NCBI GenBank assembly: GCA_900541885.1
Contig: UQKW01000011.1
Coordinates: 1-59,726, forward strand
Length of the DNA: 59,726 nucleotides
Direction of reading: 5' to 3'
Source of the DNA: an uncultured Collinsella sp.
Lineage (GTDB): Bacteria; Actinomycetota; Coriobacteriia; Coriobacteriales; Coriobacteriaceae
Positions 34,365-42,418 of this stretch are shown piece after piece. The position numbers were made by a program, and so were the translations under genes. Every line of letters begins with the position of its first letter. Position 1 is the first letter of the stretch. The notes below the pieces were generated by a model. That model was not told where the DNA came from. It ran no database searches and saw only the letters and a program-made list of their open reading frames with translations.

Positions 34365-34619
34365 AAACTCCCTCTGCTTTTGGTGACTTCTGCTGAGAAT
34401 TATCTCACGTTGCGTGCGATGACGTCGGCATGGTGCGGGCGATGTTTATCCCGCAACGTTCTTAAGGGCGTTCATGCCTAAGGCCATCTAGGGGCATTGC
34501 GGTACGGCATGGGGAATGCATTGGGAAACGTTCGATAAATGCTTATAAACACGTTTTTGACGGCATACGTTGACAGATATACTTGTTGAGTTCAAAAGCA
34601 TGGGAACGGAGATGGTTGC

Positions 34620-35489
34620 ATGACACAGCCGGAGACATCACACACGGTGGGGCTTGCGCTCGAGGGAGGCGGCTACCGCGGTATGTATACGGCGGGCGTG
34701 CTCGACGTTTGGATGGAGCACGGTTTGACCTGCGACCATATGGTGGGTGTCTCGGCGGGTGCGGCGTTTGGCTACAACTTTAAATCGCGCCAGATCGGCC
34801 GCGCCATTCGCTATAACAAGGCCTATTGTGCCGATAAGCGCTATGCGGGTGTAGCAAGCTGGCTGCGGACCGGCGATATGTTCAATGCCGATTTTGCCTA
34901 TCACGAGGTGCCTATCGAGCGCGATCCCATCGACCTGGAGACATATCGCGCCTGTCCCATGCGGTTTACGTGCGTGTGTACCGATATCGAGACGGGCAAG
35001 GCTGTCTACCACGACCTGCCCTATGGCGATGAGCGCGATATCGAGTGGATCCGGGCGTCGTCGGCTATTCCCGTGGCGACGCGTCCTGTTGTCATTGAGG
35101 GACACAAATATCTGGATGGTGGCGTGGCTGATTCTATTCCCAGTGCATGGCTGTTTGCGCAGGGCTACGACCGCAACGTGGTGGTGCTGACGCAACCGGC
35201 GGGCTTTGTAAAGCAGCCCAACAGCGTTATGCCCATGCTGCGGCGCGTGTTCCGTCACTACCCGGAGTTTGTCGCGGCGCTTGAGCATCGGCATGAGGTC
35301 TACAATGCCACGCTCGATGACCTGGCGCGTCGCGAGGCTGCCGGCGAGGTCTTTATGGTGCGGCCGAGCGAATCGGTGAAGGTGCCGTCGCTGTGCCGCG
35401 AACCGGATGAGCTCGAGCGCATCTATCAGATCGGTCGTCGAGATGCGGAGGCGACTTTGCCGGCGTTGAAAGCGTATCTGGCGGGGTAA
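34620..35489 (+). CDS. patatin-like phospholipase family protein
   Basis: A 289-residue serine acyl hydrolase of the patatin/RssA group. Oxyanion loop ALEGGGYRGMYTAGVLD (residues 13-29), nucleophile elbow GVSAG (Ser near 46) and the Asp of the dyad in DGGVADSIP (near 166) are intact. The C-terminal region (RREAAGEVFMVRPSE) matches the DUF6363-type tail of bacterial patatins. It probably hydrolyses membrane lipids or acyl esters in the cytosol. GGAGATGG lies before ATG 34620. It converges with thiE across a hairpin. Confidence 0.9.
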   Translation: MTQPETSHTVGLALEGGGYRGMYTAGVLDVWMEHGLTCDHMVGVSAGAAFGYNFKSRQIGRAIRYNKAYCADKRYAGVASWLRTGDMFNADFAYHEVPIERDPIDLETYRACPMRFTCVCTDIETGKAVYHDLPYGDERDIEWIRASSAIPVATRPVVIEGHKYLDGGVADSIPSAWLFAQGYDRNVVVLTQPAGFVKQPNSVMPMLRRVFRHYPEFVAALEHRHEVYNATLDDLARREAAGEVFMVRPSESVKVPSLCREPDELERIYQIGRRDAEATLPALKAYLAG

Positions 35490-35500
35490 GGGTCGCATGC

Positions 35501-35546
35501 GGAAAGCGCATCCCGGAATGGAGGCTCAAACTGGGATGCGCTTTCC
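35501..35546. terminator. 14-bp perfect-stem hairpin between convergent genes
   Basis: GGAAAGCGCATCCC (35501-35514) pairs with GGGATGCGCTTTCC (35533-35546) over an 18-nt loop. It lies between the patatin and thiE stops; there is no clear T-run. Probably a shared 3' barrier or a REP-like palindrome. Confidence 0.6.
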
Positions 35547-35590
35547 ATTGCTGAAGATATGAGGCTGCGAATCAGCTGCTCGGCCTAGAC

Positions 35591-36286
35591 TTACGCCTGC
35601 TGCCAGGTGTCGACGAGCTCCTTGGCCGCGGCGTAGGGGTCATCGGCGCTGCAGACGGCACTCACCACAAAGAAGCCGTCGACGCCGGTGGCCTTGAGCT
35701 GTGGCAGGTCGGCCGTCTTGACGCCGCCGCCCACCACGATGGGCACGGGGCTTGCCGCGTGGAGGGCGGCCAGGTCCTCAAAGCTCTTGGTGATGATAGA
35801 GCCGTCGGCCGCGCGTCCGCAGTCGCGCTTGGTCTCGGTCTCGTGGAGTGGGCCGATGCCCAGGTAGTCGACTAGGCTCATGTCGGCGGTCTTGACGTAC
35901 TCGAGCATCTCCTCGCAACGGGCGGAAAGGCCCACGATGGCGTTGGGCCCCAGCAGCTTGCGACAGACCTCGACGGGAATGTCGCTCTGGCCCACGTGCA
36001 CGCCGTCGACAGCAATACCCTGCTCGCGCGCGGCGAGTACGCAGTCCAGGCGGTCGTCGATCAGCAGGGCAACCTGACCGGTTTTGCCGGCCTGTGCGAT
36101 TGCCTGCGCGGCGTCGCCCGTCAGCGCAATGATCTCGCGGGCGCTTGCCACCTTGGAGCGCACCTGGATGCAGGTAAAGCCGGCGTCGAGCGCCTGGGCC
36201 ACCACATCGCCCACGGGACGCCCGAGCGTGTTTTCGGGGCCGAGTACCAGATAGGCCGAGATATCAAGGTTGTCGCGGATGCTCAT
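35591..36286 (-). CDS. thiE: thiamine phosphate synthase
   Basis: A 231-residue TIM-barrel enzyme that joins HMP-PP and thiazole phosphate to thiamine monophosphate. Seen: IQVRSK (near 36), LLIDDRLDCVLA (near 74), GVHVGQSD (near 95), LGIGPLHETETKRD (near 140, the pyrophosphate loop with its THR-like segment) and VVGGGVKTADLP (near 186). Last gene of the thiM operon; its ATG overlaps the preceding stop by four bases. Downstream of a TPP riboswitch. Thiazole is supplied by ThiM salvage; no thiC or thiG is in the window. Confidence 0.92.
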   Translation of the reverse strand: MSIRDNLDISAYLVLGPENTLGRPVGDVVAQALDAGFTCIQVRSKVASAREIIALTGDAAQAIAQAGKTGQVALLIDDRLDCVLAAREQGIAVDGVHVGQSDIPVEVCRKLLGPNAIVGLSARCEEMLEYVKTADMSLVDYLGIGPLHETETKRDCGRAADGSIITKSFEDLAALHAASPVPIVVGGGVKTADLPQLKATGVDGFFVVSAVCSADDPYAAAKELVDTWQQA

Positions 36287-36624
36287 CGTGCTTCCTCCTG
36301 CTTTTTGATCTGCGCTTCCATGCGTTCGAGCTTGCCGGTCATGGTGTCGGTAAATCCGGGTCGAATATCGGCTTTGAGCACGACTTCGGTGCGGATGCCC
36401 TTGCTCGCCAACACAAAGGTTGCGTCGCGCACGACCTGCATGACCTCGTCCCAGTCGCCCTCGATCTCGGTGAACATGGAGGTGGTGCGGTTGGGCAGGC
36501 CGCTCTCGCGAATGACACGCACGACCTCGGCGACCTCGGCGGATAGCTCATCGCCGGTGCCGCACGGGGCGATGGCCACGGCGACGAGCGTGTTCATGCC
36601 GGCATTGGTTGCGGGCTCGGACAT
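36283..36624 (-). CDS. thiamine-binding protein, MTH1187/YkoF-type
   Basis: A 113-residue protein of the COG0011 (Thiamine_BP) family, small ferredoxin-like-fold proteins that bind thiamine or HMP. NTLVAVAIAPCGTGDELSAEV at the N-terminus and TTSMFTEIEGDWDEVMQVV (near 47) are the conserved strands. GAGGAGG precedes ATG 36624, three bases after the thiM stop. Sandwiched between thiM and thiE under the TPP riboswitch, it most likely buffers or delivers a thiamine precursor. Confidence 0.87.
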   Translation of the reverse strand: MSEPATNAGMNTLVAVAIAPCGTGDELSAEVAEVVRVIRESGLPNRTTSMFTEIEGDWDEVMQVVRDATFVLASKGIRTEVVLKADIRPGFTDTMTGKLERMEAQIKKQEEAR

Positions 36625-36627
36625 GGC

Positions 36628-37467
36628 CTATGCCTCCTCGAGCTCGAGTCGGTTATCGGCGATGTCTTGGGCGGTTGCGCGGTAGAGCTCGTCGATAAAG
36701 GCGACCTTAAAGCTTGCCGGGGCGTCGGCGACAGCGGCGGCACGCGTGCCGGCCACGTTGTAGACGGCGGTGCCGCAGACGGCTGCCGTAAACGGGTCGG
36801 CGGCGCAGGCGTACACGGCCAGCACGCCGCCCTGCGAGCAGCCGCAGCCGGTGATCTTGGACATGAGCGGGCTGCCGCCGTGAGACTTGGCCACCGTCGT
36901 GCCGTCGGTGATCAGGTCGACTTCGCCCGAGACCACAACGGCGCCACCGGTGTGGCGAGCGAGCGCCACGGCGGCACCACGGGCGGCGTCGACCGTGTCG
37001 GTGGTATCGACACCGCGCACGCGGCTCAGATCGGCCGCCTCGCCCTCAAGACCCCACAGGCCGGCGAGCGCGATAATCTCGGAGGCGTTGCCGCGCACGA
37101 TGGCGGGCTTGTACTGCTTGAGCTCGTTGACCAGCTGGGTGCGCAGGCTACCGATACCCAGGCCCACCGGATCGAGCACCCAGGGCTTACCGGCGTCGTG
37201 TGCCGCCTTGGCCGCGCGGGGAATCGTTTGCTCGTAAATGGGGAAGAGCGTGCCCATGTTGAGATAGATGGCGCCGCCGCCGGCAACGAGTGCCTCGCCC
37301 TCGTCGGGCAGATAGACCATGGCGGCCGATCCGCCCACGGCGAGCTGCGCGTTGGCGACAAAGTCGATCGTCACCGTGTTGGTGATGGAACCGGCCATCG
37401 GATTGGTAGCGCGAATCTCCTCCACGGCCTTGACCATATGTTGCTTAAGCTGTTCCGAATCAATCAC
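36628..37467 (-). CDS. thiM: hydroxyethylthiazole kinase
   Basis: A 279-residue ribokinase-fold enzyme that phosphorylates 4-methyl-5-hydroxyethylthiazole for thiamine salvage. Motifs: TNTVTIDFVANAQLAVGGSAAM (near 30-51), WVLDPVGLG (near 105), VRGNASEIIAL (near 130) and the catalytic anion hole KITGCGCSQGG (near 211). Start GTG 37467 lies eight bases after AAGGAGG; the nearby ATG is out of frame. First gene of the operon behind the TPP riboswitch. Confidence 0.93.
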   Translation of the reverse strand: MIDSEQLKQHMVKAVEEIRATNPMAGSITNTVTIDFVANAQLAVGGSAAMVYLPDEGEALVAGGGAIYLNMGTLFPIYEQTIPRAAKAAHDAGKPWVLDPVGLGIGSLRTQLVNELKQYKPAIVRGNASEIIALAGLWGLEGEAADLSRVRGVDTTDTVDAARGAAVALARHTGGAVVVSGEVDLITDGTTVAKSHGGSPLMSKITGCGCSQGGVLAVYACAADPFTAAVCGTAVYNVAGTRAAAVADAPASFKVAFIDELYRATAQDIADNRLELEEA

Positions 37468-37490
37468 TGCACATGCCTCCTTGGCATAGA

Positions 37491-37519
37491 AAAGGGGCGC
37501 TGTGCATAGACAGCGCCCC
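37491..37519 (-). terminator. riboswitch-controlled terminator
   Basis: On the minus strand GGGGCGCTGT pairs with ACAGCGCCCC over a 6-nt loop, followed by TTTT. It lies between the TPP aptamer and the thiM ribosome binding site, so it is the likely expression platform for transcription attenuation. Confidence 0.85.
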
Positions 37520-37525
37520 TGTAAA

Positions 37526-37610
37526 GGCGGCATGCTCCCTACGCCAGCATTAACTGACAGGTTCAAAGGATTGGGCCCATTGCCCTCTCAGCCTTGTGGT
37601 TTGCACCGCC
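37526..37610 (-). promoter_or_regulatory. TPP riboswitch (THI element)
   Basis: Read on the minus strand it contains the conserved GGCTGAGAGGG, then CCTTTGAACCTG, then GCTGGCGTAGGGA, closed by a P1 helix GGCGG/CCGCC. These are the hallmark segments of the thiamine pyrophosphate aptamer. It controls thiM, the thiamine-binding protein and thiE; high TPP should favour the terminator at 37491-37519. Confidence 0.95.
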
Positions 37611-37650
37611 GGCACTCCCGCATCGAATCTGTTGTTCCCTATACTAGCGC

Positions 37651-37752
37651 ACCTGCCAAAAAGGGACAGGTTTATTTTGGCAGGTAACAACTGGGACTTT
37701 GCGTTTTCCCAGATGAAACCTGCCGAAATAAACCTGTCCCTTTTTGGCAGGT
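37651..37752. repeat. composite element: two inverted 35-nt palindromic units around a hairpin
   Basis: Unit 37651-37685 starts ACCTGCCAAAAAGGGACAGG and ends TTTTGGCAGGT. Its inverted, nearly identical copy is 37718-37752. The 32-nt spacer has its own small stem CTGGGA/TCCCAG. The unit-hairpin-inverted unit layout is that of a BIME. A single copy of the unit is at 21080-21114. It lies between the TPP riboswitch (minus) and the HAD gene (plus). Confidence 0.87.
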
Positions 37753-37792
37753 CGGTACAATAGATGGGATTAAGAATGACCGAGGGGACCTT

Positions 37793-38701
37793 ATGATCAA
37801 ACTTGTGCTGACCGATATGGACGATACACTGATTCCAGCCGGGCATGACGGCGCCAGCGACTACGCCATTGAGGGTATTCATGCCATGCAGGCGGCGGGT
37901 TTGCACTTTGGGCCGGTTTCGGGTCGTCAGCCGTCCGCGATGGGCTGGATGTTCCGCAATCGCTCCGAGTGCTTCTCGACCGGTGCGTTTTGCAACGGCC
38001 AGGTGATGTTTGTCGATGGCGAAGTAGTCGCTTCGCGCGCAATCGATAACGATGTCCTTATGCGCTTAGCCGATTATTTTGAACAGGAGACCGACGATAC
38101 GTATTTGAAGGTCTACCGTCTGGGTGATGACTTTTGGAATAACGATGCCTATTGCGTGACAAGCGATCCCGAGCGTGTGCGTCGCGCCATGAAGTCAGGC
38201 GGCAACGCGTGGCTCAAGGGCGAAGAGGCTCCCTGTCGTCCTGTCGTTGACGATGCCCCGGTATACAAGGCGAATATCTGGAGTGCCCGTTCGCGCGAGG
38301 AGCTCGCCGAGCTGCGCGAGCGTGTTGCCGCTGAGGTGCCGGAGCTCTCACTCGTGTTTCCCAACAACCGCGTGCGCCTGTTCGACGTTCTTCCGACCGG
38401 CTGGGACAAGGGCTGCGCTGCGCTGGAGCTGGCGCGCGCTTTGGGCCTGACGCCCGACGAGGTGGCCGTATTTGGCGATTCCGATAACGATTTGCCCATG
38501 ATCGATGCCGTTCCTAACTCCGTTGCAGTCGCCAATGCCAACGAGGCCGTCACGGCTGCCGCACGCTGGCATATTGGCGCTGCGGCAGATGATGCGGTTG
38601 CCGGGGCTCTGCATCAGATTGCCGCCTGCGCCGCGACGGGGGAGATGCCGTCGTTTATGAGCCAAATGGACACGGCGGGTTTTGACGTCACGAACGTCTA
38701 G
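37793..38701 (+). CDS. HAD-IIB (Cof-type) phosphatase
   Basis: A 302-residue cytosolic haloacid-dehalogenase phosphatase. Motif I DMDDTLI (nucleophile D8/D10), motif II in GPVSGRQ, catalytic lysine in WDKGCAAL (near 202) and motif III GDSDNDLPMI (near 225); a C2B cap lies between (about 85-185). Such enzymes hydrolyse sugar phosphates, FMN or PLP. GAGGGG precedes ATG 37793. The LysR gene starts ten bases after the stop, which suggests a shared transcript. Confidence 0.9.
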   Translation: MIKLVLTDMDDTLIPAGHDGASDYAIEGIHAMQAAGLHFGPVSGRQPSAMGWMFRNRSECFSTGAFCNGQVMFVDGEVVASRAIDNDVLMRLADYFEQETDDTYLKVYRLGDDFWNNDAYCVTSDPERVRRAMKSGGNAWLKGEEAPCRPVVDDAPVYKANIWSARSREELAELRERVAAEVPELSLVFPNNRVRLFDVLPTGWDKGCAALELARALGLTPDEVAVFGDSDNDLPMIDAVPNSVAVANANEAVTAAARWHIGAAADDAVAGALHQIAACAATGEMPSFMSQMDTAGFDVTNV

Positions 38702-38711
38702 GGAGAAAGCC

Positions 38712-39608
38712 ATGAAGCTCCAGCAACTCAGATATGTCGTCAAAGTTGCCGAATGCGGCAGCATCACCGAGGCCTCGCGCCGGCTCTTTGTGTCGCAGCC
38801 TTCGATTACCGCGTCGATCCGCGATCTCGAAAACGAGATGGGTGTGCATATCTTTGAGCGCACCAACAAGGGTGTCATTGTGTCCGAGGAGGGCGAGACC
38901 TTCTTGGGGTACGCGCGCCAGGTGCTCGACCAGGCCGACCTGCTCGAGGGCAAGTACAAAGGTACGTCCGAGCAGGTGCCGCACTTTAGTGTGAGCTGCC
39001 AGCATTATTCCTTTGCCGTTAATGCGTTTGTCGATGTGATCCGCGAGTTCGATGCCGCGCGCTACGACTTTACCCTGCGCGAGGAGCAGACCCACGAGAT
39101 TATCGAGGATGTCGCGCATATGAAAAGCGAGCTGGGCATCCTGTATCTGTCGGAGCACAATCGCGAGGTCATCGAGCGCATGCTGGTGGCCAACGAGCTC
39201 GTGTTCGAAGGGCTCTTCTGCGCCACGCCGCATGTCTTCGTCTGCGCCGACCATCCGCTGGCGGGCCGCTCCAGCGTGACGCTCGAGGATCTGGAAGACT
39301 ACCCGTTCCTGTCCTACGAGCAGGGCAGCTATAACTCGTTTTATTATTCCGAGGAGCTGACCTCGACCTTTGAGCGTCGCAAGAATATCCGCGTGCGTGA
39401 CCGTGCGACGCTGTTCAATTTGGCCATGGGCCTCAACGGCTACACGGTATGCTCGGGCGTGATCAGCCACGAGCTCAACGGCCCCGGCATTATCTCGATT
39501 CCGCTCGACGTGGACGAGTACATGGAGATCGGCATTATTACGCGCAAGAACACGACGCTCACGCGCTACGGTCGGGCCTATATCGACGCGATTCGTCAGC
39601 ATATCTAG
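38712..39608 (+). CDS. LysR family transcriptional regulator, adjacent to a MetE-like gene
   Basis: A 298-residue LysR regulator. The helix-turn-helix is SITEASRRLFVSQPSITASIRDLENEMG (residues about 17-44), with the family signature IFERTNKGVIVSEEGE, and an effector domain from about residue 90 (HFSVSCQHYSFAVNAFVDV). GGGAG precedes ATG 38712. The MetE-like gene starts 155 bp downstream, preceded by a TGATATAG inverted repeat that is a good candidate site for this protein. By context it may control methionine or sulfur metabolism, a MetR- or CysB-like role. Confidence 0.88.
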   Translation: MKLQQLRYVVKVAECGSITEASRRLFVSQPSITASIRDLENEMGVHIFERTNKGVIVSEEGETFLGYARQVLDQADLLEGKYKGTSEQVPHFSVSCQHYSFAVNAFVDVIREFDAARYDFTLREEQTHEIIEDVAHMKSELGILYLSEHNREVIERMLVANELVFEGLFCATPHVFVCADHPLAGRSSVTLEDLEDYPFLSYEQGSYNSFYYSEELTSTFERRKNIRVRDRATLFNLAMGLNGYTVCSGVISHELNGPGIISIPLDVDEYMEIGIITRKNTTLTRYGRAYIDAIRQHI

Positions 39609-39654
39609 GCTGCTGTGCTCCGCACGGTTCAAGTCTCTTTATGACAGTCCAGAC

Positions 39655-39677
39655 TGATATAGGAAGCATCTATATCA
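39655..39677. promoter_or_regulatory. LysR-type operator upstream of the MetE-like gene
   Basis: TGATATAG (39655-39662) is mirrored exactly by CTATATCA (39670-39677) with a 7-nt spacer, giving the T-N11-A layout of LysR sites. It lies about 90 bp upstream of ATG 39764, where an activator would bind, and directly after the LysR gene. Confidence 0.6.
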
Positions 39678-39763
39678 AACTGTTATAAACGTATATTTTA
39701 CGATGGCCATATGAGCGCTCATACTCTGTCCCAGTAAAGCAACCAATGCAAAGGGAGATATCT

Positions 39764-40897
39764 ATGAGCACTTCGATTCAACCGAACGCGCCGTTTCGCG
39801 CCGATATCGTCGGCAGTTTTCTTCGTCCGCAGGCTGTAAAGGATGCCCGTGCCGCCTATGTCGCGGGTAAACTTGACGCTTCCGGCCTTAAGGCCGTCGA
39901 GGACGATGCTATTCGCGATTTGGTGGCAAAGCAGAAGGCCGCCGGCCTGCAGGTCATCACCGATGGCGAGTTTCGCCGCAGCTACTGGCACCTCGATTTT
40001 ATGTGGGGGCTGAACGGCGTCGAGCGTCGCACCTCGCGTACGGGATATATGTTCCACGACGAGGAGACCACGGCCGATACCGCCGTGGTGACTGGCTCCA
40101 TCAGCGGCGAGAACCACCCCTTCGTCGAGCACTTTAAGTTTGTCAAGGCACTTGAGGGCGAGGACCACGTTGCACGCCAGACCATCCCGGCGCCTATCCA
40201 GACGTTCTCTGAGGTCACGCTCGACCGCTGCGATGGCCAGCAGGAGAGCCTGCGCGCTGTCTATAAGACCGATGAGGAACTTGCCGACGCCATCGCAGCC
40301 GCTTATCGTACGGTGATCGCCGACCTGTACGCTGCAGGCTGCCGCAACATCCAGTTTGATGACTGCACCTGGGGCATCTATTGCGATACCGACTTTGTGT
40401 CCAAGACCGGCATGAGCCCGGTTGATCTGCAAAAGGTGAGTGAGCTGGGCGTGGCGCTCAACAACGCCGCTATCGAGGGCAAGCCCGACGACCTGGTCAT
40501 TAACACGCATGTGTGCCGCGGTAACTACCACTCTACCTATGCCTTCGAGGGTGGCTATGACCCCATCGCGCCATACCTGTTCGCAAACGAGGATGTTGAC
40601 GCATTTTACCTGGAGTTCGATACGCCGCGCGCCGGCGGTTTTGAGCCGTTGAGGTACGTTGCCCCTGGCAAGAAGGTCGTGTTGGGCCTGGTGACCACCA
40701 AGGCCGCTGAGCTTGAGGACGAGGATGCCATCGTCGAGCGTATTCACGAGGCTGCAAAGTATGTTCCGCTCGAGAACCTGTATCTGTCTCCGCAGTGCGG
40801 CTTTGCCAGCTGCGAGATTGGCAACAAGCTGACCGAGGACGAGCAATGGGCAAAGATCGCGCTGGTCAAGCGTATTGCCGAGCGCGTTTGGAAATAG
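39764..40897 (+). CDS. cobalamin-independent methionine synthase-like protein (MetE C-terminal type)
   Basis: A 377-residue TIM-barrel protein matching only the catalytic C-terminal half of MetE, like Bacillus YxjG/YxjH. Zinc ligands are visible: THVCRGNY (His and Cys, near 245), EFD (Glu near 285) and SPQCGFAS (Cys near 346). The N-terminus FRADIVGSFLRP and DGEFRRSYWHLDF (near 67) are family markers. It should transfer a methyl group to homocysteine or a related thiol, with the donor uncertain because the N-domain is absent. AAGGGAG precedes ATG 39764. Confidence 0.88.
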   Translation: MSTSIQPNAPFRADIVGSFLRPQAVKDARAAYVAGKLDASGLKAVEDDAIRDLVAKQKAAGLQVITDGEFRRSYWHLDFMWGLNGVERRTSRTGYMFHDEETTADTAVVTGSISGENHPFVEHFKFVKALEGEDHVARQTIPAPIQTFSEVTLDRCDGQQESLRAVYKTDEELADAIAAAYRTVIADLYAAGCRNIQFDDCTWGIYCDTDFVSKTGMSPVDLQKVSELGVALNNAAIEGKPDDLVINTHVCRGNYHSTYAFEGGYDPIAPYLFANEDVDAFYLEFDTPRAGGFEPLRYVAPGKKVVLGLVTTKAAELEDEDAIVERIHEAAKYVPLENLYLSPQCGFASCEIGNKLTEDEQWAKIALVKRIAERVWK

Positions 40898-41020
40898 CGG
40901 TAACGTTCGCAGGTGACGGCGCGTGCGAGACATGGCGCATCGCGTACAATGGTTCGGATCGTATCGTTCGGGCAGGTAATCCGCTATGCTCGAGCGCCCT
41001 TCCATTTTGAAAGGACTCTC

Positions 41021-42355
41021 ATGTCCCAGTCCTCGACGCCCGCCGCCAGCGATGCCATCTACGACGCATCGTCGCTCGGCCGCCCGCGCATGTTTTTGCT
41101 CGGTCTGCAGCACCTGTTTGCCATGTTTGGCGCCACCGTGCTGGTGCCCGTGCTCACCGGTCTCTCGGTTTCGGCAACGCTTTTGTTTGCCGGTTTGGGC
41201 ACGCTGCTGTTCCACTTCCTGTCGCGCGGTAAGGTGCCGGCATTTTTGGGCTCATCGTTTGCCTTTATTGCCGGTTATGCCGCAATCGCGCCCAACGGCG
41301 AGACCGAGCTTTTGCCCTACGCTTGTCTGGGCGTTGCTTGCGCCGGCCTGCTTTATCCGGTGCTTGCGGCGCTCTTCCGCGCCTTTGGCGCCAAGCGTGT
41401 CATGCGTTTCTTCCCGCCGGTGGTGACTGGCCCCATCGTCATTTCGATCGGTCTGATCCTGGCGAGCTCCGCTATTGCTAACTGCCAGACCAACTGGCTT
41501 GTGGCTGTCATTGGCGTTGCCGTTATCGTCATCTGCAACATCTGGGGCCGTGGCATGGTCAAGATCGTGCCGATTTTGCTGGGCGTTGTGGTGAGCTATG
41601 CCGTTGCGGCTGCGCTCGGCGAGGTTGATTTCTCGGGCGTTGCCGCCGCTCCGTGGGTCGGTCTGCCCATCGTGTGGGACAACACCGTGTTTGCACTCTT
41701 TGGGCCGCAGTTCGATAACGGTCTTGCCACGACGGCCATCATCACCATCATGCCGCTGGCCTTCGCGACCATGATCGAGCATATCGGCGATATCTCTGCT
41801 ATCGGTTCGACTTGCGAGCGCAACTACATTGCCGATCCCGGTCTGCATCGCACGCTGCTCGGCGACGGCCTTGCCACGATTCTGGCTTCGCTCTTTGGCG
41901 CTCCGGCCAACACTACGTATGGCGAGAACACCGGCGTGCTCGCCCTGACGCGCGTGTTCGACCCGCGCGTAATTCGAATTGCCGCGTGTTGCGCCATCGT
42001 GCTTTCGTTCTGCCCCAAGTTCGCCGCGGTCATCGCCGCCATGCCGGCATGCGTTATCGGCGGTGTGTCGCTCGTGCTCTACGGCATGATCAGCGCTGTG
42101 GGCGTCCGCAACCTCATCGAGAACCAGGTCGATTTCCAGAACAACCGCAACGTGCTGGTTGCCGCGCTGGTGCTCGTGCTTTCGCTCGGCATCGCGTACA
42201 GCACCGCCGGCGCCATCGTGTTGGAGCTGGGCGGCGTGACCATTTCGCTGTCCGGCATTGCCGTGGGCTCACTGGTGGGCATCGTGCTCAACGCCATCCT
42301 GCCGGGTAACGACTTTGAGTTTGATGTCTCCGAGCTTGAGGAGGCTGCTGAGTAG
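41021..42355 (+). CDS. NCS2 family uracil/xanthine permease
   Basis: A 444-residue nucleobase transporter with about twelve to fourteen helices. NCS2/UraA features: LGLQHLFAMFGATVLVPVLTGLS (first helix, residues 27-49), FLGSSFAFIAGYAAI (near 72), MPLAFATMIEHIGDISAIG (near 250, substrate-binding Glu and helix 8) and ANTTYGENTGVLALTRV (near 297, helix 10). The set resembles uracil permeases. GAAAGGA precedes ATG 41021. Single gene ended by the terminator at 42381. Confidence 0.9.
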   Translation: MSQSSTPAASDAIYDASSLGRPRMFLLGLQHLFAMFGATVLVPVLTGLSVSATLLFAGLGTLLFHFLSRGKVPAFLGSSFAFIAGYAAIAPNGETELLPYACLGVACAGLLYPVLAALFRAFGAKRVMRFFPPVVTGPIVISIGLILASSAIANCQTNWLVAVIGVAVIVICNIWGRGMVKIVPILLGVVVSYAVAAALGEVDFSGVAAAPWVGLPIVWDNTVFALFGPQFDNGLATTAIITIMPLAFATMIEHIGDISAIGSTCERNYIADPGLHRTLLGDGLATILASLFGAPANTTYGENTGVLALTRVFDPRVIRIAACCAIVLSFCPKFAAVIAAMPACVIGGVSLVLYGMISAVGVRNLIENQVDFQNNRNVLVAALVLVLSLGIAYSTAGAIVLELGGVTISLSGIAVGSLVGIVLNAILPGNDFEFDVSELEEAAE

Positions 42356-42380
42356 CAGCTGCGTTCAGCTAAAACAAGAT

Positions 42381-42418
42381 ATGGTGCCCATGCGTATATG
42401 CGTGTGGGCACCATTTTT
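42381..42418 (+). terminator. intrinsic terminator of the NCS2 permease gene
   Basis: ATGGTGCCCA (42381-42390) pairs with TGGGCACCAT (42404-42413), followed by TTTTT. The T-run touches the stop codon of the convergent esterase gene (42417). Confidence 0.9.

Noticed and set aside
34449..34470. A possible degenerate 27-nt repeat unit (ACGTTCTTAA)
   Set aside because: Only ten bases match and neither the GGGG core nor the AGTCAT end is present.
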